Part shown: positions 35,432 through 45,166 of the stretch, one piece after another
Numbering within the stretch: the first letter of the stretch is position 1
How the letters are laid out: each line of letters starts with the position of its first letter
DNA from: Ophiobolus disseminans
Lineage: Eukaryota > Ascomycota > Dothideomycetes > Pleosporales > Phaeosphaeriaceae
DNA: 64,000 bases
Reading direction: 5' to 3'
Assembly (NCBI GenBank): GCA_010093685.1
Contig: MU006248.1
Span: 124,001 to 188,000, forward strand
Notes under the pieces: generated by a model
Database searches by the model: none
What the model saw: the letters and a program-made list of their open reading frames with translations, nothing else
What the model was told of the DNA's origin: nothing
Translations under genes and position numbers: made by a program

Positions 35432-36044
35432 TGTCTGCATCCTGATGCTACAGTTCAGAGAAGCTCGAGGTCGGTGTGTTCGTGAGTCGAAACTGGTAGA
35501 GGGTTCCTGGGCAGGTGTATTATAATCGACTACAAAAGCTAGAAGATTTTGAATTCGGGACCCAGATCTGATGGTGCCGAGGTCGAGGTCGAGAATCACG
35601 ACTTTGAGAATGGAGTATAATGTTGTAGCTTGCTGTGACGTGAAGAGAGTAGATTCTTTTCGAAGTTAGTGGGACACTGGTTGATATGAACATGGCCGAT
35701 CCAAAACGGTAGGGGTCGGACGAAAGACACAGCACGAAAGGCTCTAAAACTTGGACGTCAAAGAGAGAAGCCGCATGAAGTAACGCCATTTTACTTTTGC
35801 ATGCTGACCAGCCAATGAGCGAGCAGGCAATCGCCCTTTCCTGCGTCACAAGCTCCGAGCCACCAATCTCGGCAACACAAGAACAGAAACCTCAATGCCT
35901 AGGAACTGCTGGGGATTTACTCAATTTGTTCATCAATGTTATCTTGGTACCTAAATAAACAGAGATACTCCAGAGGTCATTAGTACTCACAACGGCCCAC
36001 ACCTGCAAGTCGCAAATTGCCTCAAACGCACCATTTCACTTAAC
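35432..36044. promoter_or_regulatory. Shared divergent promoter of zinc-finger module 3
   Basis: 613 bp between start codons of ZF-3 (minus) and ANK-C (plus). It contains CCAAT-N15-CGCCCTTT at 35812. Open frames on the minus strand (35520-35849) have no support. Confidence 0.6.
35812..35839 (+). promoter_or_regulatory. Composite element CCAAT-N15-CGCCCTTT (module 3)
   Basis: CCAAT at 35812-35816, 15 bases, CGCCCTTT at 35832-35839: identical in both words and spacing to module 1. Confidence 0.55.
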
Positions 36045-38221
36045 ATGTCAGTTCAAGAGCTCTTCAAGTGCGATACGTGTTTAAAGTCGTTTATCGAGCG
36101 CAGAAGGTATACGTTAGTGTACATTCACCTGCAAATCAAGCGCGAGACTTCTGACATAGATAGTCAACATCGAAGGACACATACCCGTCAATTTGAATGT
36201 CAAGCCTGCTCGAGGCGCTTCGCAACTCCATCGGACCTGCGTCGACACTCAGCTACCCACCGTGTTGGCCTAGACGTTTTTCGCTGCAGTGTCCACAAGT
36301 GCAAATTCACGGCAAGCCGTAAAGACAACCTTCTTCAACATGTTCGCAAATACCACCGGATTCACCATATGAGCCATCTGCTAAAAGACAGTTTGACTGA
36401 AGAAGCGACCCAAGCTATACCACAAGATTTGCAACATGAAATTGACTCAGGAGTCTTAGACGTGTCATGCGAACCCTTGGGCTGGACTGTTCTGATGTCA
36501 GCAGCAAGCACAGGCGATAACGAGCGACTGACGTATTTATTACAGCGAGGGATGAACGTTGACACCAAAGCCGCGGATGGGTATACAGCGCTACACTGTG
36601 CAGCAAAAATGGGCCACGACCGTACTGTTTACCATCTCCTTCAACATGGTGCCTATGTGGAATCGTACAATAAGCAAATCAAGAATAGAAGAGCCTTGCA
36701 TGAAGCAATTCTGGGCAAACATGCCGAAGCTGTCAAGATTTTGCTCCAAGCAGGCGCAGATATTACAAAACCCGATGCGCATGGGGATTCTGTCCTCGAC
36801 TACGCTGGATCCACCGATAGTGTCGAAGTCGCACAAGCATTGCTACAGTCAAGCAGAACCGATTCAAATCCAAACGAGATGGTGTCACAACTGGCCAGAT
36901 CTGCCACAAATACCGGGAGTCGTCGCCTGCTTGAATGGTTGCTCTCGACCTACCCAAGTATTGTACCATATTCCAAGAAACCCTCGGAGTCCCTTTTGTT
37001 CGTTGCTACCTCAAGGGGACACCGAGATGTTCTTGAGCTGTTACTGTCAGCAAGCAAGACAAAGAATTACTCAGACCCGGTATTCATCCGAGCTGTATCC
37101 CGTTGTCTGCCGTTTGCAGCGCGTAGGGAAAATCTGGCGATGGTGAAAATGCTCCTCCAGTGTGAAAGCATCAACGTCGACGAAACGAATATTGATGGGG
37201 GAGCTGCGTTGCACTTGGCTGTTCTTGAAGGGTACGGGCAAATAGTTGATCTGCTTCTCAGCCACCCGAATGTAAAGATCAACGAGATTAGTAAGCATTA
37301 TCAATGTCATGGCCAGACTGCGCTGCATATCGCAGCAACAAAGGGACATAGAAAAATTGTCGAGCTCCTTCTTCATCACCAGGATATCAACAAACGCGCC
37401 AAGGATTATTACGGGCGTACACCCATGGCCACAGCGTTCCTTCACCTCAGGTGGAACGCGCTAGAACTATTCGTGGAGCACGAAGATATCGATACGAAAG
37501 TCAAGTTCAAAGTACCAGAAGGTCAGCTGTCAAACGTGGACCCGGACCAGGTTTGGCTGATAGCAAAGTACCTGCTGGAACGTGGAGACTTATCTATCAC
37601 ATCAAGAAACCTGAATGATTGGTTGGAAATTATCGTAGAAATGGTTAGATCAGGCTGGATCAAGCTCGCACGTTTCCTCATTAAACAGCCAGAATTTGAC
37701 GTCAACTTTGATATACAGACTGTTCGCAAAATCAAAACAATACTGCACGTCGCGGCTCAGTGTCACCAGCACGAAATCTTCAGCCTATTCTTGGGTCATC
37801 CGAAGATTGATGCGAACAGATATCATCCCATGGGTCCAATCTGCAGTGTACTACACTGCGCAGTCCAATACGACAACATGACCGCAGTCAAACTCCTTCT
37901 TGCCCGAAAGGAGTTGAACCTCAAATCACGCGACTGGGAAAAGAAAACAGCACTCGACCTCGCCATCAAACTGGAGCGCTACGAGATGGCCGAAGTCATA
38001 TCGAAGCGCAGCGGCGTCAAACTTCTTGTAAGTAAGCACGCAGCGATAACAACGAGCCGGAACGAACAGCTCTGGAAAGATTCGATAATTCCATGGAAGA
38101 GCACCATGCGCAGAATGCCGACATCTACGCGTATGGCTTCCTAGATGAGGATATGGATGCTAATACCACCAATAACGAATATGAAGGAGAGGATATGGAG
38201 TTCGAGAATTTAGTGAAATGA
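36045..38221 (+). CDS. C2H2 zinc-finger / ankyrin-repeat protein (module 3, ANK-C)
   Basis: Best read as three exons, 36045-36106, 36164-38031 and 38070-38221, giving 693 residues. The first intron (57 nt, GTATAC...CTGAC...TAG) is a multiple of three without a stop, so an uninterrupted frame exists, but it would insert 19 residues into finger 1; splicing restores RRSQHRRTH and the phase-2 position of ANK-A and ANK-B. The second intron (38 nt) restores an acidic tail containing YGFLDEDMD, like ANK-B; without it the frame ends at 38144 in an unrelated basic tail. Three C2H2 fingers occupy residues 9-87 (third: CKFTASRKDNLLQH). Ankyrin repeats run from about residue 125 to 640. A nuclear regulator or scaffold is inferred. 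Divergent partner: ZF-3. Confidence 0.85.
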
Positions 38222-40045
38222 TTGTTGATGTGCTGGAGATTTCATTCACTTACTCTTTTCCATAACAATCTTTCGAATGCAAGCAACTTCGCTCACGTTG
38301 TATACAAACCTCCTGTATCTCCTGACACCCATATATCCAAACTCCCACCACCTCCATCTTCCCAAGTGACTCTTGTAGCTGCTGCCGCATCCTCCGGACT
38401 GCTCGCCTCACTCGCCGCCAAAATACTATCCCAATCATCCTGAGGCGCAACATTGCGGCGACGCGCTATTCTCAATATGGTAGTGAATGTGATGGCGACG
38501 AAGAAGATGTTGAAAAGCGTAGCGGAAGTTTGAGAGATATAGTGGAAGGGAACTATGTGGAAAAAGGACTATGGACATGAAGAAATGGCGAGGACGAGAA
38601 TTCCAAGTGTATTGATCGAAGGCGACGTTTTTCAATTGTTGTGCCACGAAACATCTGCTAGAATGCGAGGTTGATGCCTCACTGAGACACGATAGTTGAA
38701 CTTTCCGGCAACAAATGTGAAAGCCTCATCTCATACCTCCTACTGTTTCGTGGCGGTGAACGCAGGCGCAATGCAATTGTGTGGATAAGCAGCGACCAAA
38801 ACAATATCTTGCGTCCAAATAATATAGACGATACTTCTCAATTCCGATCGCTCCGATCTCTTTCATGATGAAGCTACAACTTCACGATGTCCAGGAGCAA
38901 TGTCGACACTGTGTTGTCTTCATCTCTAACATATATATCTCTGTCGGAAAGACGCCGAGTCATACGTTCGGAACATTATAATCATCATTAGTGCCAACAT
39001 GCTTCAGATGTGCCACACCAAACATCTACGCAGTAGTTGTCACCTCTTGTCTAAAACAAACATGTATTTGCTCGCCATGTCTAACCATGCCTTCCGCTAT
39101 CTTGCCACGTATATGATAGTATTGAGGGATGTGGGTCCTGGAGCTCGCGAGGTGTTCGTTGGATACGTGGGATGTGCGCGTGTAGACTTGATAACTTCAT
39201 ACTGCGTTTGATATGCTATAAAAGCCAATTATACATCTGCTCAAGAGTCAGTACAAATTCGTGAACCAGTCACAGGGGACGTACCTTGCTATTGCGATAC
39301 CTTCAGGCGCATCTTAGTTGTCCCGCGGAGCTCAAAGCACAATTGGCAGCGACAGCGACCTCGACATCCAGCTGCTAATCGCAAGGAACCATCCCAACCT
39401 AAAGGATTGCGTCATCCTAGATATGAAGTCAATGTTTCGTGGTATCGCGGTATTGGCGATATCGAGTCACGACCGTGCGTCGTGCTGTGAGCAGCTCTCT
39501 GCCAGAGCTATCACGAAGCTGTTAGCCGAGCCATTGGCCGATCTATGAGGTCGCAACGATCAGATGAGTTGGTGATAAGAGCATTGAGCAAGAACCGAAG
39601 TCTGCACAGGCGTTGTGTGACGAAGTAGAGCGGTCCCCATGCTGGGTGACTATAAGCTGAGGTTGGGCAAAGGCTTGGCACCTGAAAGTTGGTCAAAGTT
39701 CTGTCATCCGACGCTCGAGCATCGAATTCGCATCACGTAGCGCAAAATTGACATGGGGAAGCTTCAGCATGTGCTTGCAGGGTTCAATTGGGTCCATTGA
39801 GCTCGACGTCACCCAACCACAGGCGTCACTGCTCCCGAAAGAGCGTCCGCACATGTACTTCAAAAAGTGAAGGAAGTGGTAGCTTGCTCTTCAGATTGAT
39901 CGTCTAAAGTACATGTTTTACACAATCTGACCGGCCACTAGATGGGAGAAGAGGCAGTCGTCCATATGCACACACCCTCCGCGATCCACCCTGCGGCCCT
40001 ATGCCGATGACCCTAGATATCCGAGAGTCGATGCAATGCATACAT
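38222..40045. other. Intergenic, mostly without recognisable genes
   Basis: 1.8 kb between ANK-C and the end of ATP9. Apart from the weak frame at 38293-38560, I see only short unsupported open frames (39001-39211, 39318-39548). AT-richer than average. No repeat family or RNA gene is recognised. Confidence 0.4.
38293..38560 (-). CDS. Weak candidate: small single-span membrane protein, start not found
   Basis: An open frame on the minus strand reads through a hydrophobic helix (FNIFFVAITFTTIL), then RIARRR, then an acidic/glycine-rich tail with QDDWDSILAAS, stopping at 38293. The helix followed by positive charges resembles a single-pass membrane protein. No ATG exists in this frame, and upstream splice sites are unclear, so the gene may be partial, spliced from an upstream exon, or not real. 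Confidence 0.22.
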
Positions 40046-40547
40046 CTACGCGACGTAGAGGAGCAAGAAAGACATCATGAGCGCGAAGAGACCAGTGGCC
40101 TCAGCGAAGGCGAAACCCAAGACGGCGTACTGGAAGAGCTGGCCCCTGAGGGAGGGGTTGCGGGCGACACCCTGGATGAGACCTCCGAAAACCGTTCCGA
40201 TACCGACACCGGCACCGGCGAGACCAATGGTAGCGAGACCAGCACCCTGGATCTTGGCGGCAGCGACCATGGCGGCAGCGGTGGACTCGGCGACGATGCC
40301 ACGCTTCTGGATGATGTTGCGGGCGGCGTTCTGGCGGAAGGCGCTGCGGACAACGAGGCTGTTCTGGGCGGGCTGGCGGGCTGCGAGATGAGAGTCAATT
40401 GCTGCACGAGATGGGTGATGGAGCTCAATGGATACAATTGCCGCTGCTACTGCAATTGCACCTGCTGCGGGCGCGCAACGTACCAGCGTTGGAGAAGCCG
40501 CGGGCGGCCACGCGGGCGGCGCCGAAGGAGCGGGCGATGGCAACCAT
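40046..40547 (-). CDS. atp9: Mitochondrial ATP synthase subunit 9 precursor (subunit c)
   Basis: Exons 40547-40484 and 40380-40046 encode 132 residues. The first half is a basic, Ala/Arg-rich mitochondrial targeting sequence (MVAIARSFGAARVAARG and a second Arg-rich stretch to about residue 58). The mature part is the two-helix subunit c: helix 1 with GAGVGIGTVFG, the polar loop RNPSLRGQL, and helix 2 with the proton-carrying Glu in FAFAEATGLF, ending LLLYVA. It forms the c-ring of the Fo motor in the inner membrane. The 103-nt intron splits the presequence (AAC GCT G / CC CGC). Nuclear coding of ATP9 is standard in filamentous ascomycetes. Longer antisense frames over this gene come from its GC-rich codons. 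Confidence 0.95.
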
Positions 40548-41492
40548 TCTGACGGTGTTGGCAGTCGGAGTGGAGATGACTTGGGGATGAATTGGGGGTG
40601 CAATGGATGCGAGGTGGTTGGAGGAGGATGGAGGAGAAGAGGTTTTTCGGAGGGTTAACAGCTCCGAGCTTTGGCCTCCTACTTGGCGCGCCACATGCGG
40701 CTAGCCTCAATCCGTCCCGAACGGCTTCAGTGTCTTTCCAACAATCCCAACGCTTCAAACTTCACTCTCACTTGATTCAGGTGAAAGGGCTCGAGTGTAA
40801 GATTCACTACGCGCCTAGCGTACGAGTTTGACTGTCTGGACGGCTACGCAGCTTGCGCGAGTCGTGATTTCCACCTCGGCATGGAGCTCCTGTCAACCGA
40901 TGACCGCACCACACAATTCGAACACCTTTGCGAGAATAGCGACACACCATTTCGGAACTGTTTGCATGTGTTGGTACACTTGCAGCTTCCATCTTCGGTC
41001 CTGATTAGCGATTTATTTATATACAAATCAGTTTTCTACGTGCACATCTCTCTCGATGTAAAGGCCAAGTATGTCGCCAGACTCCAATTCATCAACGTCA
41101 GTTTCTTCTCTCATGTCAATCTCAAAGAGTCTCACTGCATCACGAACAAAGTTCGAAACAATTTCAACTGCGCTACATACTTCAGTTCATTTCAGACGCC
41201 TAAGAGTCTCAAGGCTCAGCATAATTAGGTTCTTTGATATCAGTTGGGTTGAGGACCTGTAATAAAGCATTCTTTATATTTCGTCATCTCTACTAAATAG
41301 AAGATGTTGTATCGTCGAAGCGGCACAAACCAACGGCTACGACGGCTTGGCAGCGTTCTGTTTGCACAAACGCACGCTCCAACGCCTTGAGCATCCTCGA
41401 GCTCAGCTCTCGTTGAACTCACCCAACCCTCCACAAACTTACCAGGAAATCAAGGAACGACTCTGAGCATAATCACCCTTGGAACGACAGAG
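40548..41492. other. Intergenic: ATP9 and amidase upstream region
   Basis: 945 bp between divergent ATP9 and amidase copy 2. No other gene, RNA or repeat is recognised; frames at 40881-41228 lack features. Confidence 0.45.
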
Positions 41493-43726
41493 ATGCCTCC
41501 CGACACACCCCGCGTAGATCATCATGTAGAGCACGTAGTCTCTGTTGGCGATGTCGATTTCTACTTGATCCAAAACGAAGAGGTAGGCTCACTTCCAACA
41601 CTAGTACTATTCACTAAATCATCAGAACTTTCTCGACGGAACTCCCCTCAACAGAGACATCCCAGCCTTGGCCTTGGTATACAACGTCGCACCGGGTTTT
41701 ACTATAACCAAGGCTCATTTGGCCGAATTTCGATCAAAGAAGCTCGAGCGCGATGACGTTTTCCAAACCCGCTTTCTACGAGAACATTGTCTTTCATGGG
41801 GCCGCGGAGGACAGTATCTGCATTGAGCCTGAGGCTGCCGAGGAACTTCTTTCGTGGGGAGTGACAACACAGACCTTCGTACCCGGCAACCCGGCGATCA
41901 TAGTACCCTCTGGCCCGTACATTGTCATGGACGGCAAGACCTGGCAGCCATGGAGAATGTCCTACGACTTCAACGCATGCTTCATGAGGGCATTCAGGCC
42001 CGCACAAAAGGCCGGGGGAAGTTAAGTACTCCAAGTCCCTATCGCTGCATTGACTAACCATCTTTTACTCTAGTTGCATTAGAGACCTCCCAAGGCGGTA
42101 TCAACGGACGGGTCATCGTACCCTCACGCTGCTACTTCACCCCTTCCAAATCACGGCCCCTTGACGGTGCCCGGATCAGCGTAAAAGACAGCATCGACAT
42201 CAAAGGCCACAAGACTACACTATGCAACCGCGCTTGGGCGGATCTCTATTCACCCGTAGAGGAAGATGCCGCCTGTGTCAAGACACTAGTGAGCGCGGGA
42301 GCAATCATTATCGGCAAGGTGAAATTACAAGCAATGATCATGCGGGAGGAGCCGTTGGAATGTGTCGAATTCACAGCACCTTTTAATCCGCGAGGCGATG
42401 GCTACCAGGTTCCGTCTCGCAGTAGCCATAGGATTGCGGCGGGTATTAGTTCGTACAATTGGCTCGACTTTTCGCTATGGTCTGATAGTAAGTCTGCTGT
42501 TCAGCCTATATCGATGTGTAGTAACATGACCAGCCAATGGACGTTGCCGCAAGCCTGCGGCTTATAATGGCCGCTTCGCTATTCGGCCAACGACAAATAT
42601 CATGGATACTACAGGAGTTGTTGCGTTCTTCCCGTAAGATTTTCATCAAGGCCTTTTTTGTGTGATGCCTTTAGACTAATATATCGATCGTAGGGAGTTT
42701 GACATGCCCGCCCTTTTCGGCAGGAACACCTCCAAGTTCCCTGAAGCCCTGTCTGTATGGTACGGGGATTCCTCGACGCTTCGAGATCCAACCAAGGTAC
42801 TTCTTGACACCCTCCATCCCTCTGCCAGTCACTAATTTTGTCAGCAGGCTGCTGTCAAGATACTGTATCCTACCGACTACCTTCTCACCTCCAACCCTGC
42901 ACAATCGTGTCTGCTGGAGGAGTTCGTCAGTGGTCTTGAGTCTGCTCTAGGTACCGAACGGACCAAGATATCTCTTGCCTAGCTCTGGAAAGAAGACTGT
43001 CCCGACGGCAAAGATCACGACGACGTTGCCAAGTACCTTGAAGCTGTAATGACTGACCCATACTTACGCATCAACACAGTCCTGACAATAGCTAGGCTGG
43101 TACACATCCATTCATATACGACCAATACCACATCCTATCATCTTTCCGAGATAGATACGAGAAGAAGTTTGGCAATCCGCCGTTCGTGCACAGAGCACTG
43201 CGCCGCTGCACCATGTACCGCGAACGGCTCCTCACAAAGATCTTCAACGCGACATCTGAAGATATGGTTTCAGTAATGGCTCTTCCAATCGAGACGAGAC
43301 AGCCAAACTATCGCGATTCACCGCTTCCGTACGTCCTATCTGTTTAGCGACCAGGCATGCAACTAAGCACATGCAGTCCATACGGTCTCCTAAGTGGTTT
43401 CAATCCACTGCACATGTCGCCGATCATGAGAGCGCCTGAAGTCACCGCGCCAGGTTAGTTTCCTCCTCCATCGTCCATTAGGTTTTGCTAATACTCAACA
43501 GTCGGCGACATCCCAAACCAGTCCATCGTGACCAAGCGAGAAGAACCTCGGCCCATCGCTGTGTCGCTCATAGGACCACCAGGTAATATTCATGTGTTCA
43601 AATCGTATAGCATCATGCTAACCGAGTAATACAGGCACGGACTTGATGCTGGTGGAGTTGGTTGAGGAGGGCATGGAAGGCGCAGACTTGCCAGTCGAGG
43701 TCAAGACCGGACGGTTTGTGTTTTGA
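41493..43726 (+). pseudogene. Amidase-signature protein, broken copy 2
   Basis: A multi-exon amidase gene from ATG 41493 (MPPDTPRVDHH) to the stop at 43724-43726. It matches copy 1 domain by domain: VPSGPYIVMDGK against LPSGPYFIRGKS, ARISVKDSIDIKG around the catalytic Lys, and FRDRYEKKFGNPPFV against FRKDYRDKFGKDAFV. At least eight GT-AG introns still splice in frame. Lesions: a shift of one base near 41775-41790 between DDVFQTRF and ENIVFHG; an in-frame TAG at 42980-42982 (ISLA stop LWKED); and the nucleophile Ser replaced by Arg (CGT, 42542-42544) in SDTNGRCRKPA. The cis-Ser motif is also degraded to PSRSSHR. It is therefore non-catalytic even if read through. It lies 3.3 kb beyond the third zinc-finger module. 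Confidence 0.82.
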
Positions 43727-43810
43727 TGTCCTCTGCTACATGACCTGAACTCTTTTTATTCAAAGCCTTTTATTAATTTCAAAGTCAGAATTCTCATGTA
43801 CCCTACTCAC

Positions 43811-44599
43811 TCACGCACCCCTCATCCACAACCACGCCCCAACACCCACCCCAACACTCCCCAACAAAATCCCCCACCTCCCCACCCCCCTCAACACCAT
43901 CTTCCTCGCCAACTCCTCTATCGCCCTACTATCATTCACCCGCGGAAACTCCTCCTCCGGTACCTCTTTCCCCAGCGCCTCACACAACGGGCCCCAGCCC
44001 TCCCTCACATCGTAAAAAAGTAATTGCTTGGCCGGCACAACGCGCTTCAAATACTGCGTATGCGCGTCCCAGTGGTGGCGTGTCGCGGGCTCGGCGCGCC
44101 CGTATAAAGCCACCCATTGTGCGCGGAGAGCGTCGATGTAGGAGGGGAAGTAGCGCATTGTGGGCAGGAGGAAGAGAATGAGTCGGAGGTAGGATAGGGT
44201 TGATGCGGAAGCGATTGCGGACATGCTCTTTTCCCATTTATCTACATCTCTCATGGTGCAGATGACTAGTGCGTCGGGATAAATCTCAAGTAATTCTTCG
44301 ACGAGCCCGGCGCACGGCGCGTCTGTTACGCCGGCGTAGCCGGTTAATCGCTGTTCTAGAATTTTGCGCACAGCGAGGCGCGAAGAGGGTGAAGTTGGTG
44401 GGTAATGTGATAGGAGCTTTATCCAGGACAGGATTTCTAGTTCAGGGCCTAGGGTGCATTGTGTGCCGCCGTGGTAGATGGGCCCGTTGAGGAGCGTGGA
44501 GAGGGCGAGGGTGAGGGAGGTTGTGCCGGTGCGAGGGAGGCCGGCGCCGATTACGAGGAAGGGGGTTCCTGGGGTGGGAGTAGAGGGGGATTGGCCCAT
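43811..44599 (-). CDS. Sulfotransferase-family P-loop protein
   Basis: A single-exon protein of 262 residues. The N-terminus has the nucleotide-binding loop GAGLPRTGTTSLTLAL, the form seen in the fungal Sulfotransfer_4 / P-loop NTPase group, which would bind the 5'-phosphosulfate end of PAPS. The middle holds the 3'-phosphate-binding style segment VICTMRDVDKWEKSM (R-D-x-x-x-W). The C-terminus ends in a hydrophobic helix (ILLGSVGVGVGAWLW) that could anchor it in a membrane. Family length is about 230-280. The acceptor substrate is unknown, and many fungal members lack any demonstrated sulfotransferase activity. It is convergent with the amidase pseudogene, only 84 bp apart. The 3' third is C-rich on the plus strand, which produces spurious antisense frames. 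Confidence 0.85.
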   Translation of the reverse strand: MGQSPSTPTPGTPFLVIGAGLPRTGTTSLTLALSTLLNGPIYHGGTQCTLGPELEILSWIKLLSHYPPTSPSSRLAVRKILEQRLTGYAGVTDAPCAGLVEELLEIYPDALVICTMRDVDKWEKSMSAIASASTLSYLRLILFLLPTMRYFPSYIDALRAQWVALYGRAEPATRHHWDAHTQYLKRVVPAKQLLFYDVREGWGPLCEALGKEVPEEEFPRVNDSRAIEELARKMVLRGVGRWGILLGSVGVGVGAWLWMRGA

Positions 44600-45166
44600 T
44601 GTTTTTGGTTTGGGGGTTGAGGGAGAAGGGTGGCGGGGTTGAGGACCGAGGAGAGAGAAGATGGGGTTGTGGTGTGAAGTGTGATGAGGTGAGATATTAG
44701 TGTACGGCGTGGACGAAGGATGGACAGGGTCTGGATGGGAAGGAAGGGGGGTGGGGGTTGAGTTGTATCATGTCTCCATTGGAAGAAACAACTACCCCAA
44801 AACAATCAATACTTTTAGATAAACCATAGCCGTGACCCGTGCATCCATTCCATTCCCTTTTCCCATCCCACCTTCACTCCAATCCATTCACATCCCATCC
44901 ATCCGCCTCATTCGAACATGGTATCAGAGCAACAAGAAAAAGAGTATTACAATACAAGGGCCCACACAAAAGCGACCAGAGAAGTGGTATTCAGACATTA
45001 AAGGTGGTCGCGTTGACCTACGGACAGAGCTTCAGCGTCGACGCATAGCTCTCATGGCACCGATCCTTCACCGAACCACAGCGGCAGGACCACAAGAAAA
45101 CAGCATAGCATGTGACAGTCGTTAAGTTAAGGAGGAAACCCACCATTCAGCGTCCAGCGAATTCTA
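44600..45166. other. Intergenic: sulfotransferase promoter and GATA gene 3' region
   Basis: 567 bp. G-rich on the plus strand near 44600-44760, so C/T-rich upstream of the sulfotransferase start. No gene recognised. Confidence 0.5.

Noticed and set aside
7279..38221. Zinc-finger modules as recent tandem copies of one segment
   Set aside because: Protein divergence between copies is high and the intergenic DNA is unrelated apart from the composite element, so the duplications are old.
39318..39548. 76-residue plus-strand frame
   Set aside because: No domain, no splice context, ordinary intergenic composition.
12968..42982. Repeat-induced point mutation as cause of the amidase lesions
   Set aside because: The TGG to TGA change is in a CpC, not CpA, context; the TAG in copy 2 looks like a G to T change, and the other lesions are a deletion and a frameshift. 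The surrounding GC content is normal.
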